Source of the DNA: Magnetococcales bacterium | GTDB lineage: Bacteria; Pseudomonadota; Magnetococcia; Magnetococcales; JADFYX01 | Direction: 5' to 3' | NCBI GenBank assembly: GCA_002753565.1 | Contig: PEAM01000023.1 | Span: forward strand, 1-64,000 | Length of the DNA: 64,000 nucleotides | In this document: positions 53,567-63,134 of the stretch, one piece after another | Layout: each line of letters opens with the position of its first letter | How positions within the stretch are numbered: position 1 is the stretch's first letter | Made by a program: the position numbers and the translations under genes | Notes under the pieces: generated by a model | Told to the model about the DNA's origin: nothing | The model's input: the letters and a program-made list of their open reading frames with translations, nothing else | The model's database searches: none

Positions 53567-56500
53567 ATGGAAGAAGGCGGCTCAGATTCCAACGTCCTTT
53601 TTCAGAACTATGGGGGCATTGTCGACTCTTTCTTTGCGGATAGCAAGGAGGCTGGGGACCCCATAGCTATCGTTCCACCCTCCAAACGCCCCATCCGAGA
53701 ACCCGCCGAACAACAAAAAAAACCACTCTACGAATTTCCCCTCGAAAATAGCGAGGCCGAGGCCGATTACGGGCAGCCCACGACAGACGATAAAGAGCCC
53801 CCCATCCTAGAGGGTTCTGCCGAGGCATCAAAAAAAAACGCCTCTCTTATCATGCAGTTTGTCCCCAAGGACGCCTACAAGAAAACCCAGGAGATGGTGG
53901 ACTCCTTCCGGCGTATTTTACGGAAAAAACCCAGCACCATACTAAACCGCAACCAAAAAGAGGGGAGTGAGGAGGAGCAGCTTCTCTTCTCCTATTTAAA
54001 AGATTTTCGTCGCTCGTTACACACGGGGGAAGAGGCCCTTTTAGAGACCAACCCGTTTTACGAGTTGGCCAAACAGATCTACAAGCTCAGCCTGGATGGT
54101 ATCAGCAACGCGTTTCAAGACCTCCATAAAAATGCCGCCGATGCCCTGCCCAAGCCGATTCCTGTCTCCGAAAGCCTGCGCTCCATCTGGAGACGGTCCG
54201 GACCCGGTCGCGGCCTGCTGGATAAGATTGCCGAGACGTTTGGCAAAGGGATGGCGTTTGGTCGAACCCCCTTCTCCCTCCTGTTGTTTGCCGGCTCCAC
54301 CTATACCACCGCCCGAGGTGTCAACGATCTCCTTCAGATGTCGGAGGTGGCGGGATTTTTCGGGGAGATGTTTGATGGCCGTTCCGGGGAAGGCAACCGC
54401 TACATGGTCTGTCTGGCCAGCGGCCTGATTCTCTCCTCTGCCATTCTGGACTATAAAACCAAAATTTTTCAATCCATTGTCGAGTCAGGTTCCGTGTTGT
54501 CGGGTATTCGGGACGCTTTTTTGCGCAGCCCCCGCTGGATGATCATCGCCTCCCTGCTGACCTTTGTCTCCATCAAAACCAATTACGACGGCATTGTCTC
54601 CATTATCTCCAAAAAGGAGGATCTGGCCCAGCAATCCTTACTGATCACCTCGCGGGTTCGCAAGGCGTTGGGAAGCCCTTTCTTCATGAACCCGCTCGAG
54701 CCGGACTCTCTCTTCGATCTGCAGGGGCTGTTCCAGCAGACCACCAAAGAGATGATGGAGGTTTTTCTGGCGCTTCCCGAGGATGAGGTCAAGGGGGTAG
54801 CATCCAGTGGTGACCCGCGCAAAGGGCCACGCTATTGGGCGAAACATTTTATTGTTCATGGCGGTTATGAGGAGGGGATAAACGATGTCAAACTCTCCTA
54901 TAACAACCAGCTCTTCGCCCAACGCATCGACGACATGCTTAAAAATTCCGGGATTGATTTCAGCAGCTCCTACTCGCAAAAAGTGGAGTCGCTACGAAAC
55001 ACCTACGAAAACCACCTGCGTGAAACCGACGAGTTGGTTCGCAAACGGTTGGGTGAGTTGAATGTGCTCATGAGCATGGGCGGCTACTCCCTGGATGAGA
55101 TCAAACGGGTTCTCGCCATCGAGCATTACCAGATCAACGATATTGTCGAGATCGTTGTCTCCGCCCTGGAGGCCAACAAACAGGCCTATAAAGAGATCTC
55201 GGAAGATCTGGGTGAGTTGACAAAAAGTTATGTGGATATTCTCCAGCAGGTGGATAAATCCGGCACATCGGGGTTGAGTGCCTATCACATTAAAGCCGAT
55301 GTGGTGGTACCGAAGATTGAGGCGATCGATCAACTTCGGGCTGGAAAAATTCCCATCGCCAAACACAAAAATTTTGCTGAGCTAAGAGCCTCTCTGATGC
55401 AGCGTTACGGGGTGAGCCTGGGGAGCATGCTGCTGGCGGCCATTCTCTTTTTCTCCATCAGCATGGATCTGGGCGACCCGATCGTCTTCAGCCGGATGAC
55501 GGCACGACGAGGCAAGAAAGATCGGGTCTTTTTCAAGGACAGGCTGGAAAAGCTCAAGGTTTGGGAGGAGTTTTTCTTTCAGAGATCCGAGGTCTTTTTC
55601 CAGGAACCCGATGTCCGAGCGGTTTTCATGGACACCCAGTCTCCTGGGGATACCATGATTCGCAACGCCTTTTATAAGCTCTTGGAAGAGATCAACCCAG
55701 AGCTGCGCGATACAAAAGATAAATCGCTCTACCTGCGATTTGATCACTGGTTTCGGGGCATGTTCCGATTTAGCCGCACCACCGATATGGCCGGGCTGAA
55801 CAATCGGCTGAAGACGATTCAACACATCATCAAAAAACGGAACCGCTATTTTCAACAATGGGGGGTGTTGATCTATCCCGATTTTCAGGTCGACAAGAGC
55901 TTCTCCAAATGTACCTTCCAGGAGTGGCAAGAGAGAGCAAAAACCCTCTTGAACGAGCGGCGCGTCTCCTTCTATCAGGAGTTGCGAGATGCGGTTCAAG
56001 AACATACCAACCCCCTGTCCGAGCTACCGAAAGATCTCTCTCCGGCACAAAAAAGGTTGACCTCCTGGACCGACAAAAAGGGGATGGGGCTGCTTGCCAA
56101 GCTGCTGGCCTGGAGCCAAAGATCGTGGACGCTTCTTTTCGAAACCAGCTTCAAAGAGCCGATTCCCGAGTTTAGCTACACCCGACGGGGATGGCTGCAA
56201 GACTTCTCTGAGAACAGTCTGGAGTCTGAAAAAATTGTCGAGTCCATCTATGGCTTCATTCCTGACCTGAAAAAGGTGGTCTTTGAGACTCTACCCTCCA
56301 TTCAGGAGGAGTATCTGGAGCCGGTTCTGGATTTCCTTTCCCGCTATCCGGGTTATGAGTCCTCCAACGATTTTCTCAACAGAGAATCGCTGCAAAAACA
56401 GTTTGACGAGATTGAAAAAGAGGCTTTGGATCTTTGGGGGGTCTCTTTTTTCGCCTCGGACGATCCAGGGGGATATCTGGGGTTATCCTCCATTATCGGG

Positions 56501-57532
56501 CAGGAGGAGCTCTCCAACCTCCAGGAGATTGTCGAGAAGACCGGAACCGATTCGGTTGTTTTCTCCAGGAAGGTGAGTGAGCTGGCCCACTCCATGAAGC
56601 GGGCCCATCAATTTGTCACCACCGCTGAAGAGATGAACAGACTGTTTTCGGAGGTGCGGACCTATTGTGTGGCCATCAACCAATCTCTGATGAAAATCAA
56701 AATGCGTGCCTGGGAGTATCGGGGCAGTGGCGGGGTGGGTGATGGCTTCCTGGATACAGCCCGAGATCTTCAGCATCATGCGCCCAAAGAGGCCGACAGC
56801 ATTCTCTCTGTGATGGAGGCCATTTTACAGTCTGAAGAACCCTATACCCGAACCAACCTGATGACGTTGCGAGATCTTAAACAGAACGCCAGTGACCTTC
56901 AAGATCGGATTATGGCTTTTGTCGACTTTGGAACAGGGGATGACGATGACCAGTCAGCCCCCTCCTCCTATCCCTCTGCCGGGCAGCAGGAGTACTCAAG
57001 CCAAGGGTCGTCAAACTACGATGAAAACGACCATCAAGAGGAGGAGGATTTTGATTATTCCCTCCCTCCTGGTGGAGCCTCAAAGGGTAGCGAAACCCAG
57101 AGAAAAGAGTCTGCATCCAGGTGGGCAGAACAGGAGAAAATGGCCCACCATGAAGTGCCTTTCGCCAACCACCACGCCTCCTCTTCAAGAGAGCTGGGCG
57201 ACGAGTTAGAGGCAACCTCAGGGGGTGAAGACAATTTCTACCAGGAGCAGCCATTCCAGCAAATTGGTGCACTCTACGAGACAAGACGGGGTGTCATTTA
57301 CCAAGGAGAGGCAGAACAGATCAGCTTGAGTGGACTGGAGTTCAACTCGACCACAGACCCTTCCATGTTGCCGATTGGCAATGAGGGCACCGTTCAGTTG
57401 ACCGTCGGTGAGGATGCCTATCAATTTATCGGGAAGGTGGTTCGGGTTTCCGGCTCCTTGATCATCATCCGCATTCTCCATGATCAAGAGCAGTTCGAGG
57501 CCTTTGTCCAACAACTGGTCAAGGGTGCATGA
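53567..57532 (+). CDS. Giant membrane protein with C-terminal PilZ-like domain
   Basis: A 1321-residue protein of no recognised full-length family. Residues 1-200 are charged. Membrane helices are predicted near 242-260 (FSLLLFAGSTYTTARG), 285-300 (YMVCLASGLILSSAIL), 325-343 (WMIIASLLTFVSIKT) and 622-645 (LGSMLLAAILFFSISMDLG), with a long helical domain between the third and fourth. After a low-complexity acidic linker, residues 1235-1320 resemble PilZ: ETRRGVIYQGEAEQISLSGL, where the D/NxSxxG motif has Gln. The ZorA-like gene follows 135 bases later. A role as a c-di-GMP-linked partner of a stator complex is inference. Confidence 0.7.
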   Translation: MEEGGSDSNVLFQNYGGIVDSFFADSKEAGDPIAIVPPSKRPIREPAEQQKKPLYEFPLENSEAEADYGQPTTDDKEPPILEGSAEASKKNASLIMQFVPKDAYKKTQEMVDSFRRILRKKPSTILNRNQKEGSEEEQLLFSYLKDFRRSLHTGEEALLETNPFYELAKQIYKLSLDGISNAFQDLHKNAADALPKPIPVSESLRSIWRRSGPGRGLLDKIAETFGKGMAFGRTPFSLLLFAGSTYTTARGVNDLLQMSEVAGFFGEMFDGRSGEGNRYMVCLASGLILSSAILDYKTKIFQSIVESGSVLSGIRDAFLRSPRWMIIASLLTFVSIKTNYDGIVSIISKKEDLAQQSLLITSRVRKALGSPFFMNPLEPDSLFDLQGLFQQTTKEMMEVFLALPEDEVKGVASSGDPRKGPRYWAKHFIVHGGYEEGINDVKLSYNNQLFAQRIDDMLKNSGIDFSSSYSQKVESLRNTYENHLRETDELVRKRLGELNVLMSMGGYSLDEIKRVLAIEHYQINDIVEIVVSALEANKQAYKEISEDLGELTKSYVDILQQVDKSGTSGLSAYHIKADVVVPKIEAIDQLRAGKIPIAKHKNFAELRASLMQRYGVSLGSMLLAAILFFSISMDLGDPIVFSRMTARRGKKDRVFFKDRLEKLKVWEEFFFQRSEVFFQEPDVRAVFMDTQSPGDTMIRNAFYKLLEEINPELRDTKDKSLYLRFDHWFRGMFRFSRTTDMAGLNNRLKTIQHIIKKRNRYFQQWGVLIYPDFQVDKSFSKCTFQEWQERAKTLLNERRVSFYQELRDAVQEHTNPLSELPKDLSPAQKRLTSWTDKKGMGLLAKLLAWSQRSWTLLFETSFKEPIPEFSYTRRGWLQDFSENSLESEKIVESIYGFIPDLKKVVFETLPSIQEEYLEPVLDFLSRYPGYESSNDFLNRESLQKQFDEIEKEALDLWGVSFFASDDPGGYLGLSSIIGQEELSNLQEIVEKTGTDSVVFSRKVSELAHSMKRAHQFVTTAEEMNRLFSEVRTYCVAINQSLMKIKMRAWEYRGSGGVGDGFLDTARDLQHHAPKEADSILSVMEAILQSEEPYTRTNLMTLRDLKQNASDLQDRIMAFVDFGTGDDDDQSAPSSYPSAGQQEYSSQGSSNYDENDHQEEEDFDYSLPPGGASKGSETQRKESASRWAEQEKMAHHEVPFANHHASSSRELGDELEATSGGEDNFYQEQPFQQIGALYETRRGVIYQGEAEQISLSGLEFNSTTDPSMLPIGNEGTVQLTVGEDAYQFIGKVVRVSGSLIIIRILHDQEQFEAFVQQLVKGA

Positions 57533-57667
57533 CAGTGACCAACCTCTCTTTTGGGTTGGCAAGAGAGTAGAATGGGTCGGCTTCATGCTGACAGCTATCA
57601 CTTACAACTTTTTTATTCAATGGGTCGAATTCAGACCTGAGATAATCAAAGAATGGAGGGGCCGTAG

Positions 57668-60600
57668 ATGGTTGACTGGACATTCAATTTAATCAGCCAC
57701 CCGCTGCTGCCTTGGGCATCAGCCGGCTTGATTGTCCTCTGGGGTTTACTCTCTTGGCTCTCCTTTCGCTCCAAGGTGGTTCAGGTCTATTATGCGCTGG
57801 AGGATGCCTCGCGCATTGTCGAGACCACCCAGGGACAAGAAGATTTTTCCGACCATTTTGAGAAGATCGATCAAAGTCTCACCTTGATGAAAGGCTTTGG
57901 GGTGTTCTGGAGCGGCTTCAGAGGCACGTTGCTCCACTCTCCTGGTCAGCAACGGGTGTTGGGGAGTCAGCCACCCAAAGCGTATTTCAACTTTAATTCC
58001 CTGGTCATGTATCAGGTGGATTTTCAACACTACCGATCCCTGCCGGTCTATCTGATCGGGGGCGGCCTTCTATTTACCTTTATCGGCTTTTCTTCGGCAC
58101 TATATTATACCTACCAGGGGCTCTCCTCTCCTGATCTAGAGACAGTCAAGGGGGCGCTGAACGGTATTTTCAGCACCGCTGCTGTCAAATTTTCCGCCTC
58201 TATCGCCGGCCTGTTAACCGGCCTGATCTTCTCTCGAATAGAGAAGGCCTATACGCATAATCTGGAGCGAAAAATTGTCCAGTTTTGCGGTTTGATCTCA
58301 GATCGAGTTGAGTGGACGGCAGAGGAGAATATTTTTTCTGACCAGACGGCAGAAATGAACACCCTCCCCTCAGGTGCTGCTGGCAAACCTTCCAAAAACT
58401 CCTCTCTTCCCCAGGATCTTATGGACCGACTCACTGCCGAGATGAGTCAGGCCACCAACCAGATGGAAGACCAGGTTGTCCGGGCTGTTCAAGAGAGCCT
58501 GAAACCACTGATTGAAGGGCTGCACCAAGCGGGTGAAGAGCGGTCTGTCCAACATGAGACCCGTTTGGAAGAGATCCTTAAGCGGGGAGAAGAGCGGCTC
58601 CTCACCCTGGAACCGCAAAACAGGGGGGATGAAACCGTGGCGGCGCTGGTTGCCCAGATGGAGCAAAAACTTAACGACCCAGCCTTTACCGAGCCGCTGC
58701 TCTCGACTGTAAGAGAGGAGGTTCGCCAGATTCAAGAACAGATTCGGGCGGCCTCTTTTCTGGAGCCGTTGATCTCTGCCCTTCATAATCGAGAGGCCAA
58801 ACAAGGGGATAGTGACAAGGAGACCATCCCTAAACAACAGGCTGATCTCAGCCAGTTGCTGCAGAATCAGGCATTCCTGAAACCGTTGCTGCTTCAAGTT
58901 CGTGAGGAGATGGAGCGGGTGACTGAGGGGCTTGGAGCATCTCCCGATCTGGAGCCGGCAATCAACGCGCTCAAAACAGAAATCGCTACTCAGGGAGCCG
59001 CCCAACAACAGTGGTTGGAACAGCGGTTGATGGCGGTTACACCACCCCGGTTGAGTCCAGATGAGCAGGTTGCAGATGGGGATGACAGCGATAACAGAAG
59101 CGAAGCTTCAGGGGTTGTTCAAGCTGAAGTTTCCCGTTTTATCCAAGAGGGAACCGAGGCCATAGAGAAGGCGGTTGCCGGGCTATCCACCCCCCCACAA
59201 ACCTCTTGGGTGGCAGAGGAGCTTCTTCAGCCCCTGCGCGAGGCGGTGAGAGAGTCTGTGGTTGAGGTGGCAGACACCCTCTCTCTGTCCTCGGTCATCC
59301 AGACCATTCAGGAGGGCAACAGCCTGCTGACTCAGGGACAGTTGGAAATGGTGGCGGCCCTGGATCAAGAGTCGAAAACCTGGCGGGAGCAGCTTGACCG
59401 TTCAGTCGATTCCATCCTGGAACGGCTGGGGGATCGGCTGCAGGCAGAGGAGGATATCACCCCTGTTGTAGCCGCGGTTGATCGGGCTGGAGAGCGGCTT
59501 GTGGCACGGCTCTCCTTGGAACCCCTGTTGGCGGCGGTTCACTCCGAGGGTGAGCGCACCACGCAGAGCCTTCAATCGGTGGTGGAGACCTTTGCCAGCA
59601 GTCGGGATCTGGCGGTAAGGGAAGCGGTCTCTCAGGTGAAAGATCACATTCAGACCCTCCTCTCAGAGGGGATCTCCACCGAGTTGGCTCGGGGTGGCTG
59701 TGAAACCACCGAGATCATCGATGAGTTGACTGCATTGATTCTGGCTGAAACAGCCCAACTTACCCAGTCGAGTCAGAAGGTTCAGAATGCTCTATTGGCT
59801 CTTCAAGAAGAGCAGCAGGTCAGCCTCCAGCAGGTGACCGATGGGCTGGATGGTCTCACCCATCGCCTGGATACCATAGCCCAACAGATCGACACCCCCT
59901 CGGTAGAGGCGTTGGTGGCGGCTATTCGGGATGAGATAGGACGCTATGCCGAAGGACAAAAACAGAGCTTGGCTCCCCGCCAACCCGCTCAATCCAGTCA
60001 ACAGGCGCGCTCCTCTGGGGTTTTCGTTGGGCAAAACGGGCTGAAGCTCCCTGCCCATCTTCTTATTTCACCCGCCTCCATCGATGGCATGTCTTCGGCG
60101 GCCCGCAGATACCTGCACCCCAACGGGCAGGAGGGGGGAGAGGTAGTGCCTGTGGGTCCGGTTTTGCGTGCCGGCAGCCCAAAAGCAAAGGACTTTATAC
60201 AACTGCTCACCGACCTTTCCCAACAGCTTCGAGATTTTGTTGATCTGGATACCCAATCTCTGGAGCAGAGTGTGGATGATCTACTTCAGCAGCTCAAAGG
60301 GGGGGCCAATCGAGCAGACCTTCCGCTGGTGTTGGAGTTGGGACGGTTGGGAGAAGAGATCGGCTCTTTGGATCTCTCTGAAATAGATGAGGGGACGCTG
60401 AGTGATCTGGATGGGATTTTAATGGGGTTGGCGCTCTTCCTTAAAAGCAATGTTGATGCGTGGCTTGATGAGGAGAGAGCGCCTAACCCTTCCCTGCCTG
60501 ACTCGCTGGACGAGACAGAGCCCAGCCAGCAGGTTCAGGAGATGAGAAAGCTGTTCGACGCCTTCGAGGCTCAGAAAACACGGCAACTCAGGGACCACAG

Positions 60601-60865
60601 CACCCCGGCCCACGTAGCCAGCAAGCCGAATAGCCCCATTGAAAAAAGCCTCTCCCAACCATACCCTTCCAAGAAGGGAGAAGATCCCTTGGAAAAAACC
60701 TCTCCTGGTCTTCAAAGAGAGGGGCGTGGGTTTCAGCCTGAAGAGGAGATTGTCGATATGGGGGGGTTGTTGGACTCTTTCGTTAAGGGAAAAGGGCCGC
60801 GTTCACGCCAAACGCAACAGAGTCGTCGGCCCCTCTCCTCTAACACGATCGATAGAACCTCTTGA
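57668..60865 (+). CDS. ZorA/MotA/ExbB-like channel subunit with long tail
   Basis: A 1065-residue protein. Three membrane helices lie at about 13-33 (LPWASAGLIVLWGLLSWLSF), 125-147 (PVYLIGGGLLFTFIGFSSAL) and 167-188 (IFSTAAVKFSASIAGLLTGL), the order and motifs of MotA/TolQ/ExbB and, most closely, of ZorA. The remaining 850 residues form a helical, probably coiled-coil cytoplasmic tail with repeats such as FTEPLLSTVREEVRQIQEQI and FLKPLLLQVREEMERV. The tail is a ZorA hallmark. The ribosome site GGAGGGG precedes the ATG. The ZorB-like gene begins 20 bases after its stop. Confidence 0.75.
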   Translation: MVDWTFNLISHPLLPWASAGLIVLWGLLSWLSFRSKVVQVYYALEDASRIVETTQGQEDFSDHFEKIDQSLTLMKGFGVFWSGFRGTLLHSPGQQRVLGSQPPKAYFNFNSLVMYQVDFQHYRSLPVYLIGGGLLFTFIGFSSALYYTYQGLSSPDLETVKGALNGIFSTAAVKFSASIAGLLTGLIFSRIEKAYTHNLERKIVQFCGLISDRVEWTAEENIFSDQTAEMNTLPSGAAGKPSKNSSLPQDLMDRLTAEMSQATNQMEDQVVRAVQESLKPLIEGLHQAGEERSVQHETRLEEILKRGEERLLTLEPQNRGDETVAALVAQMEQKLNDPAFTEPLLSTVREEVRQIQEQIRAASFLEPLISALHNREAKQGDSDKETIPKQQADLSQLLQNQAFLKPLLLQVREEMERVTEGLGASPDLEPAINALKTEIATQGAAQQQWLEQRLMAVTPPRLSPDEQVADGDDSDNRSEASGVVQAEVSRFIQEGTEAIEKAVAGLSTPPQTSWVAEELLQPLREAVRESVVEVADTLSLSSVIQTIQEGNSLLTQGQLEMVAALDQESKTWREQLDRSVDSILERLGDRLQAEEDITPVVAAVDRAGERLVARLSLEPLLAAVHSEGERTTQSLQSVVETFASSRDLAVREAVSQVKDHIQTLLSEGISTELARGGCETTEIIDELTALILAETAQLTQSSQKVQNALLALQEEQQVSLQQVTDGLDGLTHRLDTIAQQIDTPSVEALVAAIRDEIGRYAEGQKQSLAPRQPAQSSQQARSSGVFVGQNGLKLPAHLLISPASIDGMSSAARRYLHPNGQEGGEVVPVGPVLRAGSPKAKDFIQLLTDLSQQLRDFVDLDTQSLEQSVDDLLQQLKGGANRADLPLVLELGRLGEEIGSLDLSEIDEGTLSDLDGILMGLALFLKSNVDAWLDEERAPNPSLPDSLDETEPSQQVQEMRKLFDAFEAQKTRQLRDHSTPAHVASKPNSPIEKSLSQPYPSKKGEDPLEKTSPGLQREGRGFQPEEEIVDMGGLLDSFVKGKGPRSRQTQQSRRPLSSNTIDRTS

Positions 60866-60885
60866 AGGATGGGGGGCTTGGTACC

Positions 60886-62121
60886 ATGAGACTCTCGGAA
60901 AATACAGTCCCCATCGTCATGATTGAGCTGATTGTCGGCCTGGTCTTCCTGTTGGTCATTCTTGTCTCGGCCTCGTTGGTCAAGGATCGGATTGTCTCCC
61001 TCTCCCACGAACCGGAAAAAACCTTGGTGACGCCTCCTCCATCAGAGTCACAATCGAGGGCTGAGACCCTCCTGATGCCAACCTTGGCAGCCTTGGAAAA
61101 CAAGGTGGATAGCCTCTCTCAGGAGGAGAGCCAACCAGCCCAGCCACTTAGAGGCAGACCGCCCAACAAAATTGAAGGGCTGCTGGAACGTCATGTCGAG
61201 AAGATTGTACCCCGGTTTGAAGCGCTCAACAAAAAAATGGATGCCCTTCTTGTCGACCAAGAGGCGATCATGGTCAAAAAGCTGGCGGAGCTGGATAGTC
61301 GGATTGAGTCGTTAAAGCTGAAAGAGCGTGACACAGCATCACCCCTGTTGGGCGAATTGAGCCAAAAGGCCGAAACCCTCTCCTATGAGCATGATACCGT
61401 TATTGCACCAACCCTTAAGGCCTTGAACGAAAAGGTCGATCTTCTGTTGGGAGAGGAAGGGAGCGTCTCCCCCTCCTCCTTTGACAGGGCAGCCTCACCT
61501 GCTGAAGAGAGCGCTCGCCACGCCCCTTCTCTGGCAGTGCCGACTCCCAGACCACGGGCTATCTTGGCTGTGGAGCCTTCTGCCGAGCCATCAGGCGTAC
61601 CGGGGATTACCAAGATCCTGCAGCAACTACAGACGATTCTTTCCCAATACGGCATTGTCGCCACCCTCCACTCTGACCGTAACGCCATGGGGTTGCCACA
61701 AATATTTGACTTTGAGCGCGGTTCCTCTACTCTATCAGAGCGGCAGTTGACAGCCTTTGCCAGGCTATCACAAGCCCTTGGGGCTGTTCTGCCTTGTTAT
61801 GCCAATCTGGCTGAAAGGGGCCTGCTGGAGCGCTGTTCCCATGCTCCAGATTCGGTTAAGTTGGATACGGTTTTTATTAAAGGTTTTGCCGCCGGGGATA
61901 CGGTTGGGACTGAGCGTTTCAGTTATAACTGGCGTCTGGCCAATGGTCGTTCCATTCAAGTTCTCAAAGCTCTGCTTATCGCTCAGCCAAATCTGGTCAT
62001 GCTGACCAATCCAGAGGGCGCTTCTCTGTTTGAGGCGATTGGAGAACATACCGATGCCCAGAGGGGCCGCTCTCGGCGGGTCGAGTTGCAGTTTTCCATC
62101 GCCAAGCCAGAGGATGGATAA
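60886..62121 (+). CDS. ZorB/MotB-like subunit with OmpA-like domain
   Basis: The start at ATG 60886 (after GGGGGG) gives 411 residues; a TTG at 60862 is an alternative. One membrane helix (VPIVMIELIVGLVFLLVIL) has Glu14 where MotB, ExbD and ZorB have the ion-carrying Asp. A coiled-coil region with five 22-residue repeats follows (PTLAALENKVDSL, PRFEALNKKMDALL, KLAELDSRIESLK, PLLGELSQKAETL, PTLKALNEKVDLL). The C-terminal 150 residues are OmpA/MotB-like (LDTVFIKGFAAGDTVG, WRLANGRSIQVLKAL, RGRSRRVELQF) and could bind peptidoglycan. Confidence 0.75.
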   Translation: MRLSENTVPIVMIELIVGLVFLLVILVSASLVKDRIVSLSHEPEKTLVTPPPSESQSRAETLLMPTLAALENKVDSLSQEESQPAQPLRGRPPNKIEGLLERHVEKIVPRFEALNKKMDALLVDQEAIMVKKLAELDSRIESLKLKERDTASPLLGELSQKAETLSYEHDTVIAPTLKALNEKVDLLLGEEGSVSPSSFDRAASPAEESARHAPSLAVPTPRPRAILAVEPSAEPSGVPGITKILQQLQTILSQYGIVATLHSDRNAMGLPQIFDFERGSSTLSERQLTAFARLSQALGAVLPCYANLAERGLLERCSHAPDSVKLDTVFIKGFAAGDTVGTERFSYNWRLANGRSIQVLKALLIAQPNLVMLTNPEGASLFEAIGEHTDAQRGRSRRVELQFSIAKPEDG

Positions 62122-62177
62122 GGGGAATGACGGGGATTTTTTTTGTTGTTTTAGCGAGAGGATTTGTCGAATCAACC

Positions 62178-63134
62178 ATGAAAAAGCCTAGATTTTTCAT
62201 CCTGAGGGCACTCCTTCCTGTTCTGCTTTGGCCTCTTCTGATTGGAGAGGTTTCGGCCTACTATGAGCGGGAAGCCGCCATTTTGGAGGAGCTGCGCACG
62301 GCGGTTGATCGCTATGGAGCCAAAGACTTCAACACCGTCACACACCGACTGGAGTTGGCCAACTTTTATCTCTCCAAAAAAGAGTATTTTAAAGCGGAGC
62401 CTCTTTTTCATCAATCTCTGGGGATTATGGAGAAGCGCTGGGGTCGGGACAGCGCCAAGCTACTGCCCATTATCGAAAACCTGGCAGCCCTCGATCTACG
62501 CCAGCGACGCTTCTCTTTTGCCTTGGCTCTGTACAATCGGGCCATCCTGATTGCCAAACGACACTATGGCAGCCGAGGGGCTGAGACACAGAAATTCAAC
62601 GATGCTCTATCCGAAACCAGACGAGCGGAGCGGGAGTGGAAGCGGTATGGTAGTCGCTCGGTCCCAGTTGTCGCCGCACCTCAAATAGAGGCCGATTCCG
62701 GCCAAAATGAGCGTGTCTTGAAAAGAGCTGTGGTTACCAACAGACACAAGGAGCCCGTCAAGAGCCAGAATCTGGCCCCCAGCCAAACCTCGGCGACCAC
62801 CAACAAAGCGGCTTCACCTTCAACCTCCACCAAAAGAACCGCCTCGTTTGCCCGTTATCTGGATGCTGAGGGGGTTCCCAGAGAGCCACCGGCGGAAGAA
62901 AAACAAGGTTTTTTTATCTCCATGGGCTGCTTTTCCGACAAGCCTTTTGCATTGGGGCAGGTTAACCGGGTTATGAACATCCCTCTGCCTGTCTATATGA
63001 AGAGCATCCGTAACAATCAACTTCACTGTGTGTTTGGCGGTCCCTTTGCAACCGAGAGAGAGGCTCAGGAGGGGGCGGAGCAATCTCGTCGTCAAGCCCG
63101 CGTGAGCGACACCTCGGTTCGTCAGTATAAATAG
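62178..63134 (+). CDS. Secreted TPR protein with SPOR-like domain
   Basis: The start at ATG 62178 opens a signal peptide (KKPRFFILRALLPVLLWPLL, cleaved near VSA/YY) and gives 318 residues; the frame extends upstream to 62127 without support. Residues about 45-155 form TPR-like repeats (RLELANFYLSKKEYFKAEPL, FSFALALYNRAILIAKRHYG). After a Ser/Thr-rich linker the C-terminus is SPOR-like (GFFISMGCFSDKPFALGQV ... HCVFGGPFATEREAQEGAE). SPOR domains bind denuded peptidoglycan. It closely follows the ZorB-like gene, so it may anchor that complex in the cell wall. Confidence 0.7.
   Translation: MKKPRFFILRALLPVLLWPLLIGEVSAYYEREAAILEELRTAVDRYGAKDFNTVTHRLELANFYLSKKEYFKAEPLFHQSLGIMEKRWGRDSAKLLPIIENLAALDLRQRRFSFALALYNRAILIAKRHYGSRGAETQKFNDALSETRRAEREWKRYGSRSVPVVAAPQIEADSGQNERVLKRAVVTNRHKEPVKSQNLAPSQTSATTNKAASPSTSTKRTASFARYLDAEGVPREPPAEEKQGFFISMGCFSDKPFALGQVNRVMNIPLPVYMKSIRNNQLHCVFGGPFATEREAQEGAEQSRRQARVSDTSVRQYK

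Noticed and set aside
53567-63134. A complete Zorya anti-phage system
   Set aside because: ZorC, ZorD, ZorE, ZorF or ZorG-like genes are absent within the window and a PilZ-like giant protein is present instead, so a defence function is not claimed.
53567-63134. Flagellar motor motAB
   Set aside because: The long tail of the first subunit and the lack of flagellar neighbours do not fit MotAB.
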